Below are positions 9,238-17,260 of a stretch of DNA of 19,449 bases, one piece after another. Source of the DNA: Shewanella sp. (GTDB taxonomy: Bacteria; Pseudomonadota; Gammaproteobacteria; Enterobacterales; Shewanellaceae); assembly GCA_004195335.1 (NCBI GenBank), contig SDWK01000521.1:1-19449 (forward strand), read 5' to 3'. How positions within the stretch are numbered: position 1 is the stretch's first letter; each line of letters begins with the position of its first letter. The notes under the pieces are model-generated. The model ran no database searches and had not been told where the DNA came from. It worked only from the letters and a program-made list of their open reading frames with translations. The position numbers were made by a program, and so were the translations under genes.

Positions 9238-10514
9238 ATTTGCGAGCATTAGCGGCCAAGGTCGTATTTCAGGTGTTGGAAAAAGGGGTGTCACTGTCAG
9301 TCGCACTACCGGATCAGCAAAGACATCTTGAAAGTGGTAAAGATAAGGCACTCATGGCCGAGATCAGCTATGGCGTTATGCGCCACCTGCCTCAGCTTGA
9401 TAAATTAGTCAGTGACTGCATGAGCACCCCCTTGAAAGGCAAGCAAAGAATACTGCACCAACTGTTACTCGTTGGTTGCTATCAGCTCTATTTCACCCGT
9501 ATTCCGAGTCATGCTGCCATTTCAGAAACCGCCGAGGCCTGTCGACAACTCAAATTTGACGGTCTGGTAAAAGTTGTCAACGGTGTACTGCGCAATATTC
9601 AGCGTCAAGAGAAGCCCCTGCCTACAGACAACGAAACCTTAGCTCTGAACACCCCAGCCTGGATAATCAAGCGGCTCAAAGAGGCTTATCCTGAAAACTG
9701 GAAAGAGATCATTGAACAAAGCCATCAGCGCCCACCTATGTGGTTACGCAACAATAAGCTGTCGCAAACTCGTGATGAGTACTTAACCTTACTTGCCGAA
9801 ATGGAGATCCAAGCTTCTGCAGGTAAGACCAGCGATGCAATTTTACTCGAGAGCCCTAAAGATGTTATGCAACTTCCCGGCTTTGAGGAAGGAGCGGCCT
9901 CGGTTCAGGACGGTGCGGCTCAATGGGCAGCCACTCTACTCGCCCCTATCGATGGGGAATTAATTCTCGATGCTTGCGCGGCACCTGGCGGTAAAACTTG
10001 TCATCTATTAGAACAAGCCCCCAATATTAAATTGGTTGCCGTTGATTTTGACGCCAATCGTCTAGAGCGAGTCCAACAAAACCTTGATCGTCTGTCGCTC
10101 AATGCAGAACTGATCCATGGCGATGCGGCCGATATAGATTCATGGTGGCAAGGCGACAAGTTTGATCGAATCCTACTCGATGCTCCCTGTTCGGCAACCG
10201 GTGTTATCCGTCGTCACCCTGATATCAAATGGCTAAGAAAACAAGCCGATATCGAAGAGTTGGCCTCACTGCAGAGTAAGATATTGGATCACTGTTGGCA
10301 GTGGCTCAAGCCCGGTGGCACACTGCTCTACGCGACTTGCTCAATTCTGCCTCAGGAAAACCAACAACAGATCAGTGCCTTCCTAGAGAGAGCCGCTGAC
10401 GCAACTCTCGTTCCAATCGATGCGCAAAACCACCCTGATGATATAGGTTGGCAAATCACACCTGGATTAGAGAATATGGATGGGTTTTACTACGCACGGC
10501 TGGTAAAGGGATAA
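9234..10514 (+). CDS. rsmB: 16S rRNA (cytosine-967-C5) methyltransferase
   Basis: RsmB (Fmu/Sun) methylates C967 of 16S rRNA using S-adenosylmethionine. The N-terminal half (about 1-140) is the NusB-like RNA-binding domain. The C-terminal half is the methyltransferase, with the SAM motif [10 protein letters not shown] (246-255), DAPCSATG containing Cys319, and the nucleophile motif ATCSI containing Cys369. The two cysteines match the Cys325/Cys375 pair of the E. coli enzyme. The 426-residue length is normal. The ATG overlaps the fmt stop by four bases, and trkA follows nine bases after it. Confidence 0.98.
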   Translation: MNLRALAAKVVFQVLEKGVSLSVALPDQQRHLESGKDKALMAEISYGVMRHLPQLDKLVSDCMSTPLKGKQRILHQLLLVGCYQLYFTRIPSHAAISETAEACRQLKFDGLVKVVNGVLRNIQRQEKPLPTDNETLALNTPAWIIKRLKEAYPENWKEIIEQSHQRPPMWLRNNKLSQTRDEYLTLLAEMEIQASAGKTSDAILLESPKDVMQLPGFEEGAASVQDGAAQWAATLLAPIDGELILDACAAPGGKTCHLLEQAPNIKLVAVDFDANRLERVQQNLDRLSLNAELIHGDAADIDSWWQGDKFDRILLDAPCSATGVIRRHPDIKWLRKQADIEELASLQSKILDHCWQWLKPGGTLLYATCSILPQENQQQISAFLERAADATLVPIDAQNHPDDIGWQITPGLENMDGFYYARLVKG

Positions 10515-10523
10515 AGCAACACC

Positions 10524-11933
10524 ATGAAAATTATCATTTTAGGTGCAGGCCAGGTTGGTGGAACGCTAGCCGAAAACTTAGTCGGTGAGAATAACGATAT
10601 CACAGTCGTCGATAATGATAGGGGTCGATTACGCGCACTACAGGACAAGTATGATCTGCGAGTTGTTTTCGGTCATGGCGCTCATCCCAATATCTTAAAA
10701 GAGGCGGGAGCCGAAGATGCCGATATGCTGATTGCCGTCACCAACAGTGATGAGTGCAACATGTCAGCCTGTCAGATGGCATACACGCTTTTCGGGACGC
10801 CCACTAAAATTGCCCGGATCCGCTCCGAGCAATACCTGGCATTACGCGATAAGCTGTTTATCAACACCGAAACTAAACAAAATGATAATAGCCCTCGTGG
10901 TGGTTTTATTATTGATGAGCTGATCGCACCCGAGCAGCTCGTTACCGCCTATATTCGCAGGCTGGTCAAGTATCCCGGCGCCCTTCAGGTTCTCGAATTT
11001 GCCGAGGGACGATTAAGTCTGGTTGCCGTTCGCGCCTATTATGGGGGCCCTCTCGTCGGTAATGCTCTGGCCGCTCTTCGTGAACATATGCCAAATATTG
11101 ATACCCGGGTAGCTGCAATCTTCAGACAGGGGCGCCCAATCATGCCTCGCGGTACCACGATTATTGAAGCCGATGATGAGGTTTTCTTCGTCGCCGACAG
11201 CCGTCATGTTCGCGCAGTCATGAGTGAGATGCAGAAACTGGATAACACCTACCGTAATATTATGATTGCCGGCGGTGGAAATATCGGTTTTGGACTCGCT
11301 CAGCAACTACAGCGTAATCACTCGGTAAAACTGATTGAACATCGACAAGAGCGTGCAGAGGAGCTGTCTGAAAAACTCGAAAACACCACGGTCTTTTGTG
11401 GTGATGCCTCCGATCAAGAGTTACTGCTCGAGGAGCATATCGATCAAACTGACGTATTTATTGCAGTAACCAATGACGATGAAGCCAATATCATGGCAGC
11501 CCTGCTGGCTAAACGCATGGGTGCGAAGAAGGTAATGGTGCTAATCCAACGCGAAGCTTATGTGGATATCGTTCAAGAGGCTAATATTGATATCGCAATT
11601 TCTCCACAACAAGCGACTATTTCAGCATTGCTCACTCATATCCGCCAAGGTGATATCTGTAATGTGTATTCACTCAGGCGCGGTGCTGCCGAAGCTATCG
11701 AAGCGATCGCCCATGGCGACTCAAAAACGTCAAAAGTGGTGGGTAAACAGATAGGCAATATCAAGTTACCCCCCGGCACGACCATCGGTGCTATCGTCCG
11801 CGACGAAGAGGTACTGATGGCTCATGATAAAACAGTCATCGAACAAGGCGATCACGTCATTCTTTTCTTGGTAAACAAGAAGTTTATCGGTGAAGTCGAA
11901 AAACTGTTCCAACCAAGTGCTTTTTTCTTCTAG
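10524..11933 (+). CDS. trkA: Trk potassium uptake regulatory subunit TrkA
   Basis: TrkA is the cytoplasmic, NAD(H)/nucleotide-binding ring that gates TrkH potassium channels. It has two tandem RCK units: a first Rossmann fold with GAGQVGG (7-13) and acidic Asp30, a TrkA_C domain around 140-225, then a second Rossmann fold with GGGNIG near 250 and a second TrkA_C domain ending at 469. It closely follows E. coli TrkA (458) but has an insertion of about eleven residues around [14 protein letters not shown], between the first Rossmann fold and first TrkA_C domain. It is fourth in the def operon and 42 bases before trkH. A second, different TrkH is encoded at 15803-17260, so this one TrkA may serve both. 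Confidence 0.97.
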   Translation: MKIIILGAGQVGGTLAENLVGENNDITVVDNDRGRLRALQDKYDLRVVFGHGAHPNILKEAGAEDADMLIAVTNSDECNMSACQMAYTLFGTPTKIARIRSEQYLALRDKLFINTETKQNDNSPRGGFIIDELIAPEQLVTAYIRRLVKYPGALQVLEFAEGRLSLVAVRAYYGGPLVGNALAALREHMPNIDTRVAAIFRQGRPIMPRGTTIIEADDEVFFVADSRHVRAVMSEMQKLDNTYRNIMIAGGGNIGFGLAQQLQRNHSVKLIEHRQERAEELSEKLENTTVFCGDASDQELLLEEHIDQTDVFIAVTNDDEANIMAALLAKRMGAKKVMVLIQREAYVDIVQEANIDIAISPQQATISALLTHIRQGDICNVYSLRRGAAEAIEAIAHGDSKTSKVVGKQIGNIKLPPGTTIGAIVRDEEVLMAHDKTVIEQGDHVILFLVNKKFIGEVEKLFQPSAFFF

Positions 11934-11975
11934 CATCTTATCGTCAAGCGACGTTTTTCAAAGGGTTGAGTCGTT

Positions 11976-13418
11976 ATGCTGAATCTTCGACCTCTGCTGT
12001 TTATTTTGGGCATATTTCTGTCGACGCTGACAGTATTTATGTTCGTCCCGCTTTTCTTTGCCCTGTTTTATGGCGAAGAAACGGTGGGCGCATTTATGTT
12101 CGCCTCGTTGCTCACGGGTACATGTGCCAGTGCCTGCATGCATCAGGGCAGAGGTCATCAACTTCACCTGAACATCCGTGATATGTTTCTGTTAACCAGC
12201 TTAACCTGGTTAATCGTTAGCTTTTTTGCCGCAATGCCATTCACCCTTTATCACGGCATTAATTATACCGACGCATTTTTTGAAACCATGTCCGGTATAA
12301 CGACAACAGGGTCAACCGTCTTGTCAGGCTTAGACAACATGGATCACAGCATATTGATCTGGCGCTCTCTGCTCCAATGGATGGGCGGTATAGGTTTTAT
12401 CGTGATGGCTGTTGCCGTACTTCCCTTCCTCAATGTCGGTGGCATGAGATTATTCAGAACCGAGTCATCCGACTGGAGTGATAAGGCTATTCCTCGCACT
12501 CAAGATATGGCTAAGCATCTTTTCTACATCTACATCTTCTTGACCATTTGCTGCGGTCTCGCCTACCACTGGGCTGGTATGAGCTGGTTTGAAGCCATCA
12601 ATCACTCGATGACAACATTATCGACGGGAGGCTACTCTACCTCAGATAGCTCTATGGCTGCCTTTTCCCATCAGGCGCACTGGGTAGGCATACTCTTTAT
12701 GGCGGCCGGAGGCTTACCATTATTAATGTTCGTCAACTGTATTCAGCATCGATCCTTGTGGGTTTGGAATGACGCTCAGGTTAAAGGATTTCTGTTATTT
12801 TTATCGACAGTATCTATCGGCCTAGCCTTCTGGTTATGGCTGGGTCATGAAATGATGCCAATAGATGCACTACGTTTAGCCAGCTTTAATGTCGTATCCG
12901 TGGTAACGACTACAGGTTATGGTCTCACCGATTACACGGCTTGGGGGGCATTAGCCAATGTCGCCTTCTTGTTTTTGATGTTTGTAGGCAGTTGCTCTGG
13001 CTCTACATCCGGCGGCATCAAGATTTTCCGCTTTCAGATAGCCATCGCAATTATGCGGGAGCAACTCAAGCAGCAGTTCCACCCCAATGGCGTCTTTAAA
13101 GAAAGATACAACAACCGAGTGATAAGCGAAGATATTGTCCGCTCGCTGGTTGCCTTCGTGTTGCTTTTTATGCTGGTTATCGTCGTACTCTCAGTCATCT
13201 TAGTGATGACCGGACTCGATCCCACAACCAGTTTTACCGGCGCTGTAACCGCGGTAACAAATGTGGGCCCGGGACTTGGACACATCATTGGACCGGCGGG
13301 TAATTTCTCGACCCTGCCCGATGTCGCCAAATGGGCGCTGGCTATTGGCATGCTATTAGGAAGATTGGAAATTCTGACCGTGGCAGTGTTATTCCACCCA
13401 GGCTTTTGGAAGTACTAG
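11976..13418 (+). CDS. trkH: Trk potassium transporter membrane subunit (first TrkH paralogue)
   Basis: This is the pore subunit for K+ uptake in the inner membrane: 480 residues with the four-fold M1-P-M2 repeat. The selectivity-filter segments are visible as TTTGST (Gly112), STGGYST (Gly218/219), TTTGYG (Gly314) and NVGPGLG (Gly431). The gating-loop region SGSTSGGIKIFR (341-352) follows the third pore. Segments such as RLFRTESSDWSDKAIPRTQD suggest the TrkI-like branch rather than the E. coli TrkH branch (inference from recalled sequences). AAAGGG precedes ATG 11976. It ends the plus-strand operon. The stop lies in a hairpin-prone AAGTACT...AGTACTT, and no clear terminator follows. Confidence 0.96.
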   Translation: MLNLRPLLFILGIFLSTLTVFMFVPLFFALFYGEETVGAFMFASLLTGTCASACMHQGRGHQLHLNIRDMFLLTSLTWLIVSFFAAMPFTLYHGINYTDAFFETMSGITTTGSTVLSGLDNMDHSILIWRSLLQWMGGIGFIVMAVAVLPFLNVGGMRLFRTESSDWSDKAIPRTQDMAKHLFYIYIFLTICCGLAYHWAGMSWFEAINHSMTTLSTGGYSTSDSSMAAFSHQAHWVGILFMAAGGLPLLMFVNCIQHRSLWVWNDAQVKGFLLFLSTVSIGLAFWLWLGHEMMPIDALRLASFNVVSVVTTTGYGLTDYTAWGALANVAFLFLMFVGSCSGSTSGGIKIFRFQIAIAIMREQLKQQFHPNGVFKERYNNRVISEDIVRSLVAFVLLFMLVIVVLSVILVMTGLDPTTSFTGAVTAVTNVGPGLGHIIGPAGNFSTLPDVAKWALAIGMLLGRLEILTVAVLFHPGFWKY

Positions 13419-13815
13419 TTCGAAGTACTTGGGTCGGTTCTTGCTTTGATTCATTTGGCTGGTTTTGTATTTGGTCGTTTTATGGGACGCCATAACCTCA
13501 ATGTAATTTATAGCCTGCGGCTCGCTAGATGCGTAAACACTTCTGTGACACAGCACAAGTATGTCCCTATAGCTTCGGCCGTAACAAACAACCTCCATGT
13601 TTGAATGCCAGTTCGATATCCCTATCTCTCGCTCGGAGAGTTTCACTATGTGAAACCTCGCCATGTCACGGACGGTCACAGCCGCGCTTGCACTCGGAAA
13701 TTCCCCTTCTTCGATTAGGCACTTAGTGTAAACATATTCAATCAAAAGCGTCATGTCGAAGAGGCACTATTTACCCCGTTGGAAGTTGCTGGAGTTTGTT
13801 GAAGTAAATAGCGTG

Positions 13816-13881
13816 ATTACCACATGGATGTGGCAATAGCTTTCGGGGGGCTTGGATGCCCCATCGGAAGCGTTAGCTATT
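13816..13881. repeat. Two adjacent strong hairpins
   Basis: First, ATTACCACAT (13816-13825) pairs with ATGTGGCAAT (13828-13837) with one mismatch around GG. Second, GCTTTCG (13839-13845) pairs with CGGAAGC (13865-13871, one G-U), enclosing GGGGC-TTGGAT-GCCCC (13847-13862). AATAGCT (13835-13841) can alternatively pair with AGCTATT (13875-13881). The two hairpins share bases 13835-13837, so they may compete. Confidence 0.6.
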
Positions 13882-13931
13882 TTCAAAAACAAAAGAAGGA
13901 ATACAACTTCGCCGGGGCGTCATAGGTGGAT

Positions 13932-13964
13932 GCAAGGAGGATGAGGACGAGCAGTCCTCCTTGC
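13932..13964. repeat. 10-bp stem with an alternative internal hairpin
   Basis: GCAAGGAGGA (13932-13941) pairs with TCCTCCTTGC (13955-13964) across a 13-base loop. Within it GAGGAC (13943-13948) can instead pair with GTCCTC (13954-13959). The two stems share the right-hand TCCTC and exclude each other. Confidence 0.6.
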
Positions 13965-14029
13965 CCGGGTGTGGGTTGGAAACCCACGACCTTTATCAAG
14001 CGAAGCTTGATTTATAAAAAAGCTGAATT

Positions 14030-14569
14030 TTAGTCAGCCAAACTAACCAAGTGATCGGCGTAGACTTTTACGTCATCCCAGTCAGTGTAATCAATGACTG
14101 ATTTAGGATCGGTAGGACCATCGGTCATCTTCATGATGAATTGGATAGCCAACCTATCCCACCAACGCCAAGATGGATAATCAACTTTACCGGCAATCAC
14201 TTTGACATCTTTCGGTTTCCAGGGAGATAACTCGATAAATTTCTGCAAGTATTTATTATTTTCAGGCACGCGCTTTTCAGGCTTACGTGCAACGACGTTA
14301 ACACTGTAGAAGCTGCTCGGCTTCTCACTTAAGGCTGCCTGATGTTTTGTCGTAAACTCGAAGACACTCTTATCGTAAGTGCCATACATGACACAGGCAC
14401 CCAAGGCGACACAGTCATACTCTGACCAGTCCAAGCCCTCTTTTACTGCCTCACTGATATGCATTACCGCACATTTATTGCCACCATTTTCAATGTGCTC
14501 AGCAATGGCACGGCTGATCTTAGCGGTATGTCCGCCTCGAGAGTAATAAAGTACTAGAACTGATTTCAT
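14030..14569 (-). CDS. hemG: HemG-type protoporphyrinogen IX oxidase (divergent paralogue)
   Basis: HemG is an FMN flavodoxin-like enzyme that oxidises protoporphyrinogen IX to protoporphyrin IX, passing electrons to the quinone pool. The 179-residue protein has a phosphate-binding loop YYSRGGHT (8-15), LGACVMYG (56-63) and the long HemG insert SVNVVARKPEKRVPENN (89-105), continuing to about KPKD, plus the C-terminal YTDWDDV. The loop YYSRGGHT and ACVMYG differ from the E. coli-like STxDGQT and ASIRYG of the other copy, so this one is more diverged and may have changed substrate or partner. ATG 14569 has only a weak ribosome site. It is divergent from the ArsR-family gene across 189 bases. 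Confidence 0.88.
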   Translation of the reverse strand: MKSVLVLYYSRGGHTAKISRAIAEHIENGGNKCAVMHISEAVKEGLDWSEYDCVALGACVMYGTYDKSVFEFTTKHQAALSEKPSSFYSVNVVARKPEKRVPENNKYLQKFIELSPWKPKDVKVIAGKVDYPSWRWWDRLAIQFIMKMTDGPTDPKSVIDYTDWDDVKVYADHLVSLAD

Positions 14570-14681
14570 CGATATACCCGGTTAATATTCTGATATCTTC
14601 ATCTATTGTTACAGTAAGTCCATTAATAAACAGGATAATTGATCACAAATTAGCTCTAGCTCATATAATTTAAAGTAAAAA

Positions 14682-14710
14682 TTGAGATCCGCGCTATCGC
14701 TGAGTATTAT
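14682..14710 (+). promoter_or_regulatory. Putative arsR-family gene promoter
   Basis: TTGAGA (14682-14687) and TATTAT (14705-14710) each match consensus at 5 of 6 with exactly 17 bases between. Transcription would start near 14717, about 42 bases before the GTG start. This is the clearest sigma-70 pair in the window. Confidence 0.6.
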
Positions 14711-14724
14711 TGTCTTTATGAACC

Positions 14725-14748
14725 AATTCAATTAGAATTAACTAATTC
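14725..14748. promoter_or_regulatory. Candidate operator: alternating AATTC/GAATT half-sites
   Basis: GAATTA (14735-14740), AC, TAATTC (14743-14748) form a 14-base palindrome. A further AATTC at 14725-14729 makes a second inverted pair with the same GAATT. The site lies just after the predicted transcription start and before the ribosome site, where binding of the ArsR product would block its own transcript. No consensus for this family was compared. Confidence 0.35.
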
Positions 14749-14758
14749 AAGGCCTGAA

Positions 14759-15079
14759 GTGAGTAACCGTATGCAAAGAGAAATTGATGTAGATGCAATG
14801 GTAACCAATGCTGAGAGCGCAGCGAAATGGCTGAAAGCAATCGCCAATCCCTATCGCTTGATGATTTTGTGCTTATTACTCGAAAATGAGTATAGTGTTA
14901 CCGAGTTAAATGAAACGGTTCCTCTAAGCCAGTCCGCACTTTCACAACACCTTGCCGTGCTACGAGCACAGGATTTGGTGGAGACGAGAAAAAGCTCTCA
15001 GGTTGTCTTCTACAAACTCAAGAATGAGCAAGTCACCGAAATCATCTCCATTTTACACAAACAATACTGTGCCAATTGA
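14759..15079 (+). CDS. ArsR/SmtB-family regulator, probable persulfide/redox sensor (BigR/SqrR/YgaV type)
   Basis: This 106-residue winged-helix repressor has IANPYRLMILCLLLE (28-42) and recognition helix region LSQSALSQHLAVLR (56-69), followed by the wing (ETRKSSQVVFYKL). Two cysteines, Cys38 and Cys104 (in HKQYC), are 66 residues apart, the same spacing as Cys42/Cys108 of BigR and Cys41/Cys107 of SqrR, which form a tetrasulfide or disulfide in response to persulfides. The metal-binding Cys-Val-Cys motif of ArsR proper is absent. From this I infer sulfide or redox sensing, not arsenic. GTG 14759 is chosen because AAGG lies six bases upstream; ATG 14771 is the alternative. It sits between two hemG genes, divergent from one and convergent with the other. 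Confidence 0.88.
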   Translation: MSNRMQREIDVDAMVTNAESAAKWLKAIANPYRLMILCLLLENEYSVTELNETVPLSQSALSQHLAVLRAQDLVETRKSSQVVFYKLKNEQVTEIISILHKQYCAN

Positions 15080-15091
15080 ATGCTTATTTCT

Positions 15092-15121
15092 AAAAAAGCC
15101 TGCTCGATAGCAGGCTTTTTT
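15092..15121. terminator. Bidirectional terminator between the arsR-family gene and hemG
   Basis: Six A, then GCCTGCT (15098-15104), loop CGAT, AGCAGGC (15109-15115) and six T: a perfect two-way intrinsic terminator. It ends the arsR-family transcript 13 bases after its stop, and the minus-strand pepQ-to-hemG transcript about 60 bases after the hemG stop. Confidence 0.93.
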
Positions 15122-15181
15122 GTACAACATACAAAAATGAATTTAAACCGCCCTTTCAAGCTCCTAGTTTGTTGCTAGTCA

Positions 15182-15709
15182 CTATTTATCACTAAATGCT
15201 TTGGCAAACTCTTCAACCTGTTCCCAGTCAGTAAACTCATAAGTACCGCTGGTATCGGTGGGGCCTTTGGTGATCCACATGATGAGGCGGATCATAGCCT
15301 TATCAAAGAAGCGATATTTGGGGTAATCGATTTTTCCTGCGAACACGGCTAACTGTTGAGGTTTCCAAAGTGACAACTCCAAAAATTTCTTCATATACGG
15401 ATTCGTTTCTGGAGTGTTTTTTTCAGGTTTTCTGGCAACTACGTTCACAGAGAAAAACGCATTCTGTTTAGCACTGAGTACGGCGTGATGGCGATTAATG
15501 TACTGGTAAAGTTCTGGCCTGTGCTTTCCATAACGAATACTTGCACCAATCAAAATCTTATCAAAATCCGCTAAATTTAATAATTTAGCCTCATCGAGGG
15601 AAGCTAAAGTGGCATGGTTACCCGCCCCCTTATTTATCCCTTGAACGAGCTCGCAAATCGATTTTGTCTGACCATCTACAGTAGAATAAATTATTAATGT
15701 ATTGCTCAT
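15182..15709 (-). CDS. hemG: Protoporphyrinogen IX oxidase, menaquinone-dependent (E. coli-like HemG)
   Basis: The 175-residue flavodoxin-like protein closely follows E. coli HemG: phosphate-binding loop STVDGQT (9-15), IGASIRYGKHR (54-64), the long insert VNVVARKPEKNTPETNPY (88-105) and the end FTDWEQV (159-165). It catalyses the penultimate step of heme synthesis, using FMN and quinones, at the inner face of the membrane. GGAA lies before ATG 15709. It lies 93 bases after trkH on the same strand, as in the E. coli pepQ-yigZ-trkH-hemG order, which marks it as the orthologue; the copy at 14030-14569 is then the extra one. Confidence 0.95.
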   Translation of the reverse strand: MSNTLIIYSTVDGQTKSICELVQGINKGAGNHATLASLDEAKLLNLADFDKILIGASIRYGKHRPELYQYINRHHAVLSAKQNAFFSVNVVARKPEKNTPETNPYMKKFLELSLWKPQQLAVFAGKIDYPKYRFFDKAMIRLIMWITKGPTDTSGTYEFTDWEQVEEFAKAFSDK

Positions 15710-15802
15710 CAGATTTCCAAAGTTAAGTTAGTCGTATTCGTTCTAAGAGGAAATAAACAAGCTTTCCCCCCGAATTTAGACAAGATTACAAATAAGTAAA
15801 AG

Positions 15803-17260
15803 TTAGGTTTTCCAAAATGTCGGTGTAAACAGTACCAATAAGGTAAAGACCTCGAGTCGGCCGAACAGCATAGCTATCAGCAGTACCCACTTAGCGCCAT
15901 CACTGATACTGGCATAGTTGCTGGCAACTTCGCCTAAACCTGGCCCCAGATTATTCAGGCAAGCCGCGGTAGCACTAAACGCGCTGATATTATCCATCCC
16001 CATAGCCATCAAAACCAACATACAGATAACGAAGACCAGCGCATAGGCAGAGAAAAATCCCCAAACAGCATCGATAACACGCTCAGGAAGAGCTTTATTT
16101 CCGATACGGATTGAAAACATTCCTCTTGGGTGCACAAGACGTTTCAATTCACGCGACCCTTGCTTCAACAGCAAGATCATCCGCATCACCTTGATACCAC
16201 CGGCAGTTGAGCCACCACAGCCACCAATGAAGCTGGAGAAGATAAGTAACATTGGTAGGAAGAGTGGCCATACATGAAAGCTTTCAGTACCGAAGCCTGC
16301 AGTGGTAGATATTGAAACCGCCTGAAACAGGGCAAAGTCTAATGTCTCTTCGGGTGAATCATAGATCCCCGAGTGGTAGAGCGTCGCAAAACAGATCCCG
16401 GTCAAAACCAACTGCACGACGATCAAAGCCTTAAACTCTGCATCTCTAAAATAGATTTTCAGATTGATGCCTCGCCGCGTAAAAGCAGTGAAGTGAAGGC
16501 TAAAATTGAGTGCCGCTATGAGTAGGAAAACAACACACACCATGTTAATTGCAGTGCTATCAAAATACCCAATACTGGCATCATGGGTGGAGAAACCACC
16601 GATAGCAATCGTCGAGAAAGAGTGACAGATAGCATCAAACAGATCCATGCCCGCCACCCAATAAGCAAATGCACAGGCAATTGTTAACGCAAAATAGATA
16701 TACCAGAGAGCCTTAGCCGTCTCTGCAATTCTGGGGGTCATCTTACTGTCTTTTACAGGACCCGGCATTTCGGCTCGATAGAGCTGCATCCCTCCGATAC
16801 CGAGTACAGGTAATATTGCCACAGCCAGCACAATGATCCCCATACCGCCCAACCATTGCAACAGGTGGCGATAAAACAGGATAGCTTTAGGAAGTGAATC
16901 TAGACCAACGATCACCGTTGCACCTGTGGTTGTCAGTGCTGAGAATGACTCGAAAAAACTGTCGGTCATACTCAGGTCAGGTTGACTGGAAAATATAAAA
17001 GGCACAGCACCGATAGAGCCCAATACCCCCCAGAAAAGAACCACGAGTAGGAAACCCTCACGGGTACGCAGATCTTTGTTATGTCTTCTGTTTGGATACC
17101 AAAGAATAAACCCAAGAAAAAGACTGAGTGCAAAAGCCTGTATAAATGCCGTTCCGCCACCATCCTTATAGATCACAGCCACCAAAGCCGGCGGAAGTAG
17201 TGACAGCGAGAACAACCCCATTAAGAGGCCTGTTATTCTTATTATTGTTCTATATTGCAT
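15803..17260 (-). CDS. trkH: Trk potassium transporter membrane subunit (second, E. coli-like TrkH)
   Basis: This 485-residue inner-membrane K+ channel subunit is close to E. coli TrkH (483) along its whole length. Filter segments are TTTGAT (Gly113), IAIGGFST (Gly221/222), STTAGFGT (Gly322/324) and NNLGPGLG (Gly439). The gating-loop region GGSTAGGIK and the basic stretch KQGSRELKRLVHP follow the third pore. It differs clearly from the first TrkH at 11976-13418, being of another subfamily. It needs TrkA, whose only gene seen here is at 10524. ATG 17260 has a weak ribosome site, but the family N-terminus MQYRTIIRITGLL supports it. It lies 175 bases after yigZ and may have its own promoter. Confidence 0.97.
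   Translation of the reverse strand: MQYRTIIRITGLLMGLFSLSLLPPALVAVIYKDGGGTAFIQAFALSLFLGFILWYPNRRHNKDLRTREGFLLVVLFWGVLGSIGAVPFIFSSQPDLSMTDSFFESFSALTTTGATVIVGLDSLPKAILFYRHLLQWLGGMGIIVLAVAILPVLGIGGMQLYRAEMPGPVKDSKMTPRIAETAKALWYIYFALTIACAFAYWVAGMDLFDAICHSFSTIAIGGFSTHDASIGYFDSTAINMVCVVFLLIAALNFSLHFTAFTRRGINLKIYFRDAEFKALIVVQLVLTGICFATLYHSGIYDSPEETLDFALFQAVSISTTAGFGTESFHVWPLFLPMLLIFSSFIGGCGGSTAGGIKVMRMILLLKQGSRELKRLVHPRGMFSIRIGNKALPERVIDAVWGFFSAYALVFVICMLVLMAMGMDNISAFSATAACLNNLGPGLGEVASNYASISDGAKWVLLIAMLFGRLEVFTLLVLFTPTFWKT

Larger units (their letters stand above)
13419..14029. other. 611-base gene-free stretch with a series of hairpins; possible dispersed repeat or structured element
   Basis: No gene is convincingly encoded here. 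The stretch holds many short palindromes: CTGTG-A-CACAG (13543-13553), CTCTC/GAGAG (13626-13640), GTTTCAC-TAT-GTGAAAC (13640-13656), a 10-bp arm pair with one mismatch (13816-13837), a compound hairpin (13835-13881), a 10-bp stem (13932-13964), GTGGGTT-GGA-AACCCAC (13971-13987) and ATCAAGC-GAA-GCTTGAT (13995-14011). None is followed by a T-run as in a terminator. The minus strand is open from 13754 to 13389, but the frame runs through the hairpins and into trkH, so I do not call it a gene. The look is that of a multicopy intergenic repeat of Shewanella/Vibrio type. That is an impression; copy number cannot be tested from one window. Confidence 0.55.

Noticed and set aside
13404..13430. Hairpin AAGTACT/AGTACTT at the trkH stop as terminator
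   Set aside because: No T-run follows, and the stem is AT-rich and only seven pairs.
13529..13726. Plus-strand 65-codon frame in the hairpin stretch
   Set aside because: No ribosome site, no recognisable protein, and it crosses several palindromes.
13971..13987. tRNA T-arm-like hairpin GTGGGTT-GGA-AACCCAC
   Set aside because: The loop has three bases and lacks the TTCGA pattern; no acceptor or anticodon arms surround it.
13419..14029. rRNA operon next to hemG as in E. coli
   Set aside because: No rRNA-like sequence is recognisable and the stretch is far too short.
14630..14660. FNR- or CRP-type site around TTGATCACAAATT in the hemG/arsR gap
   Set aside because: Only one half-site fits; the second half is missing at the required spacing.
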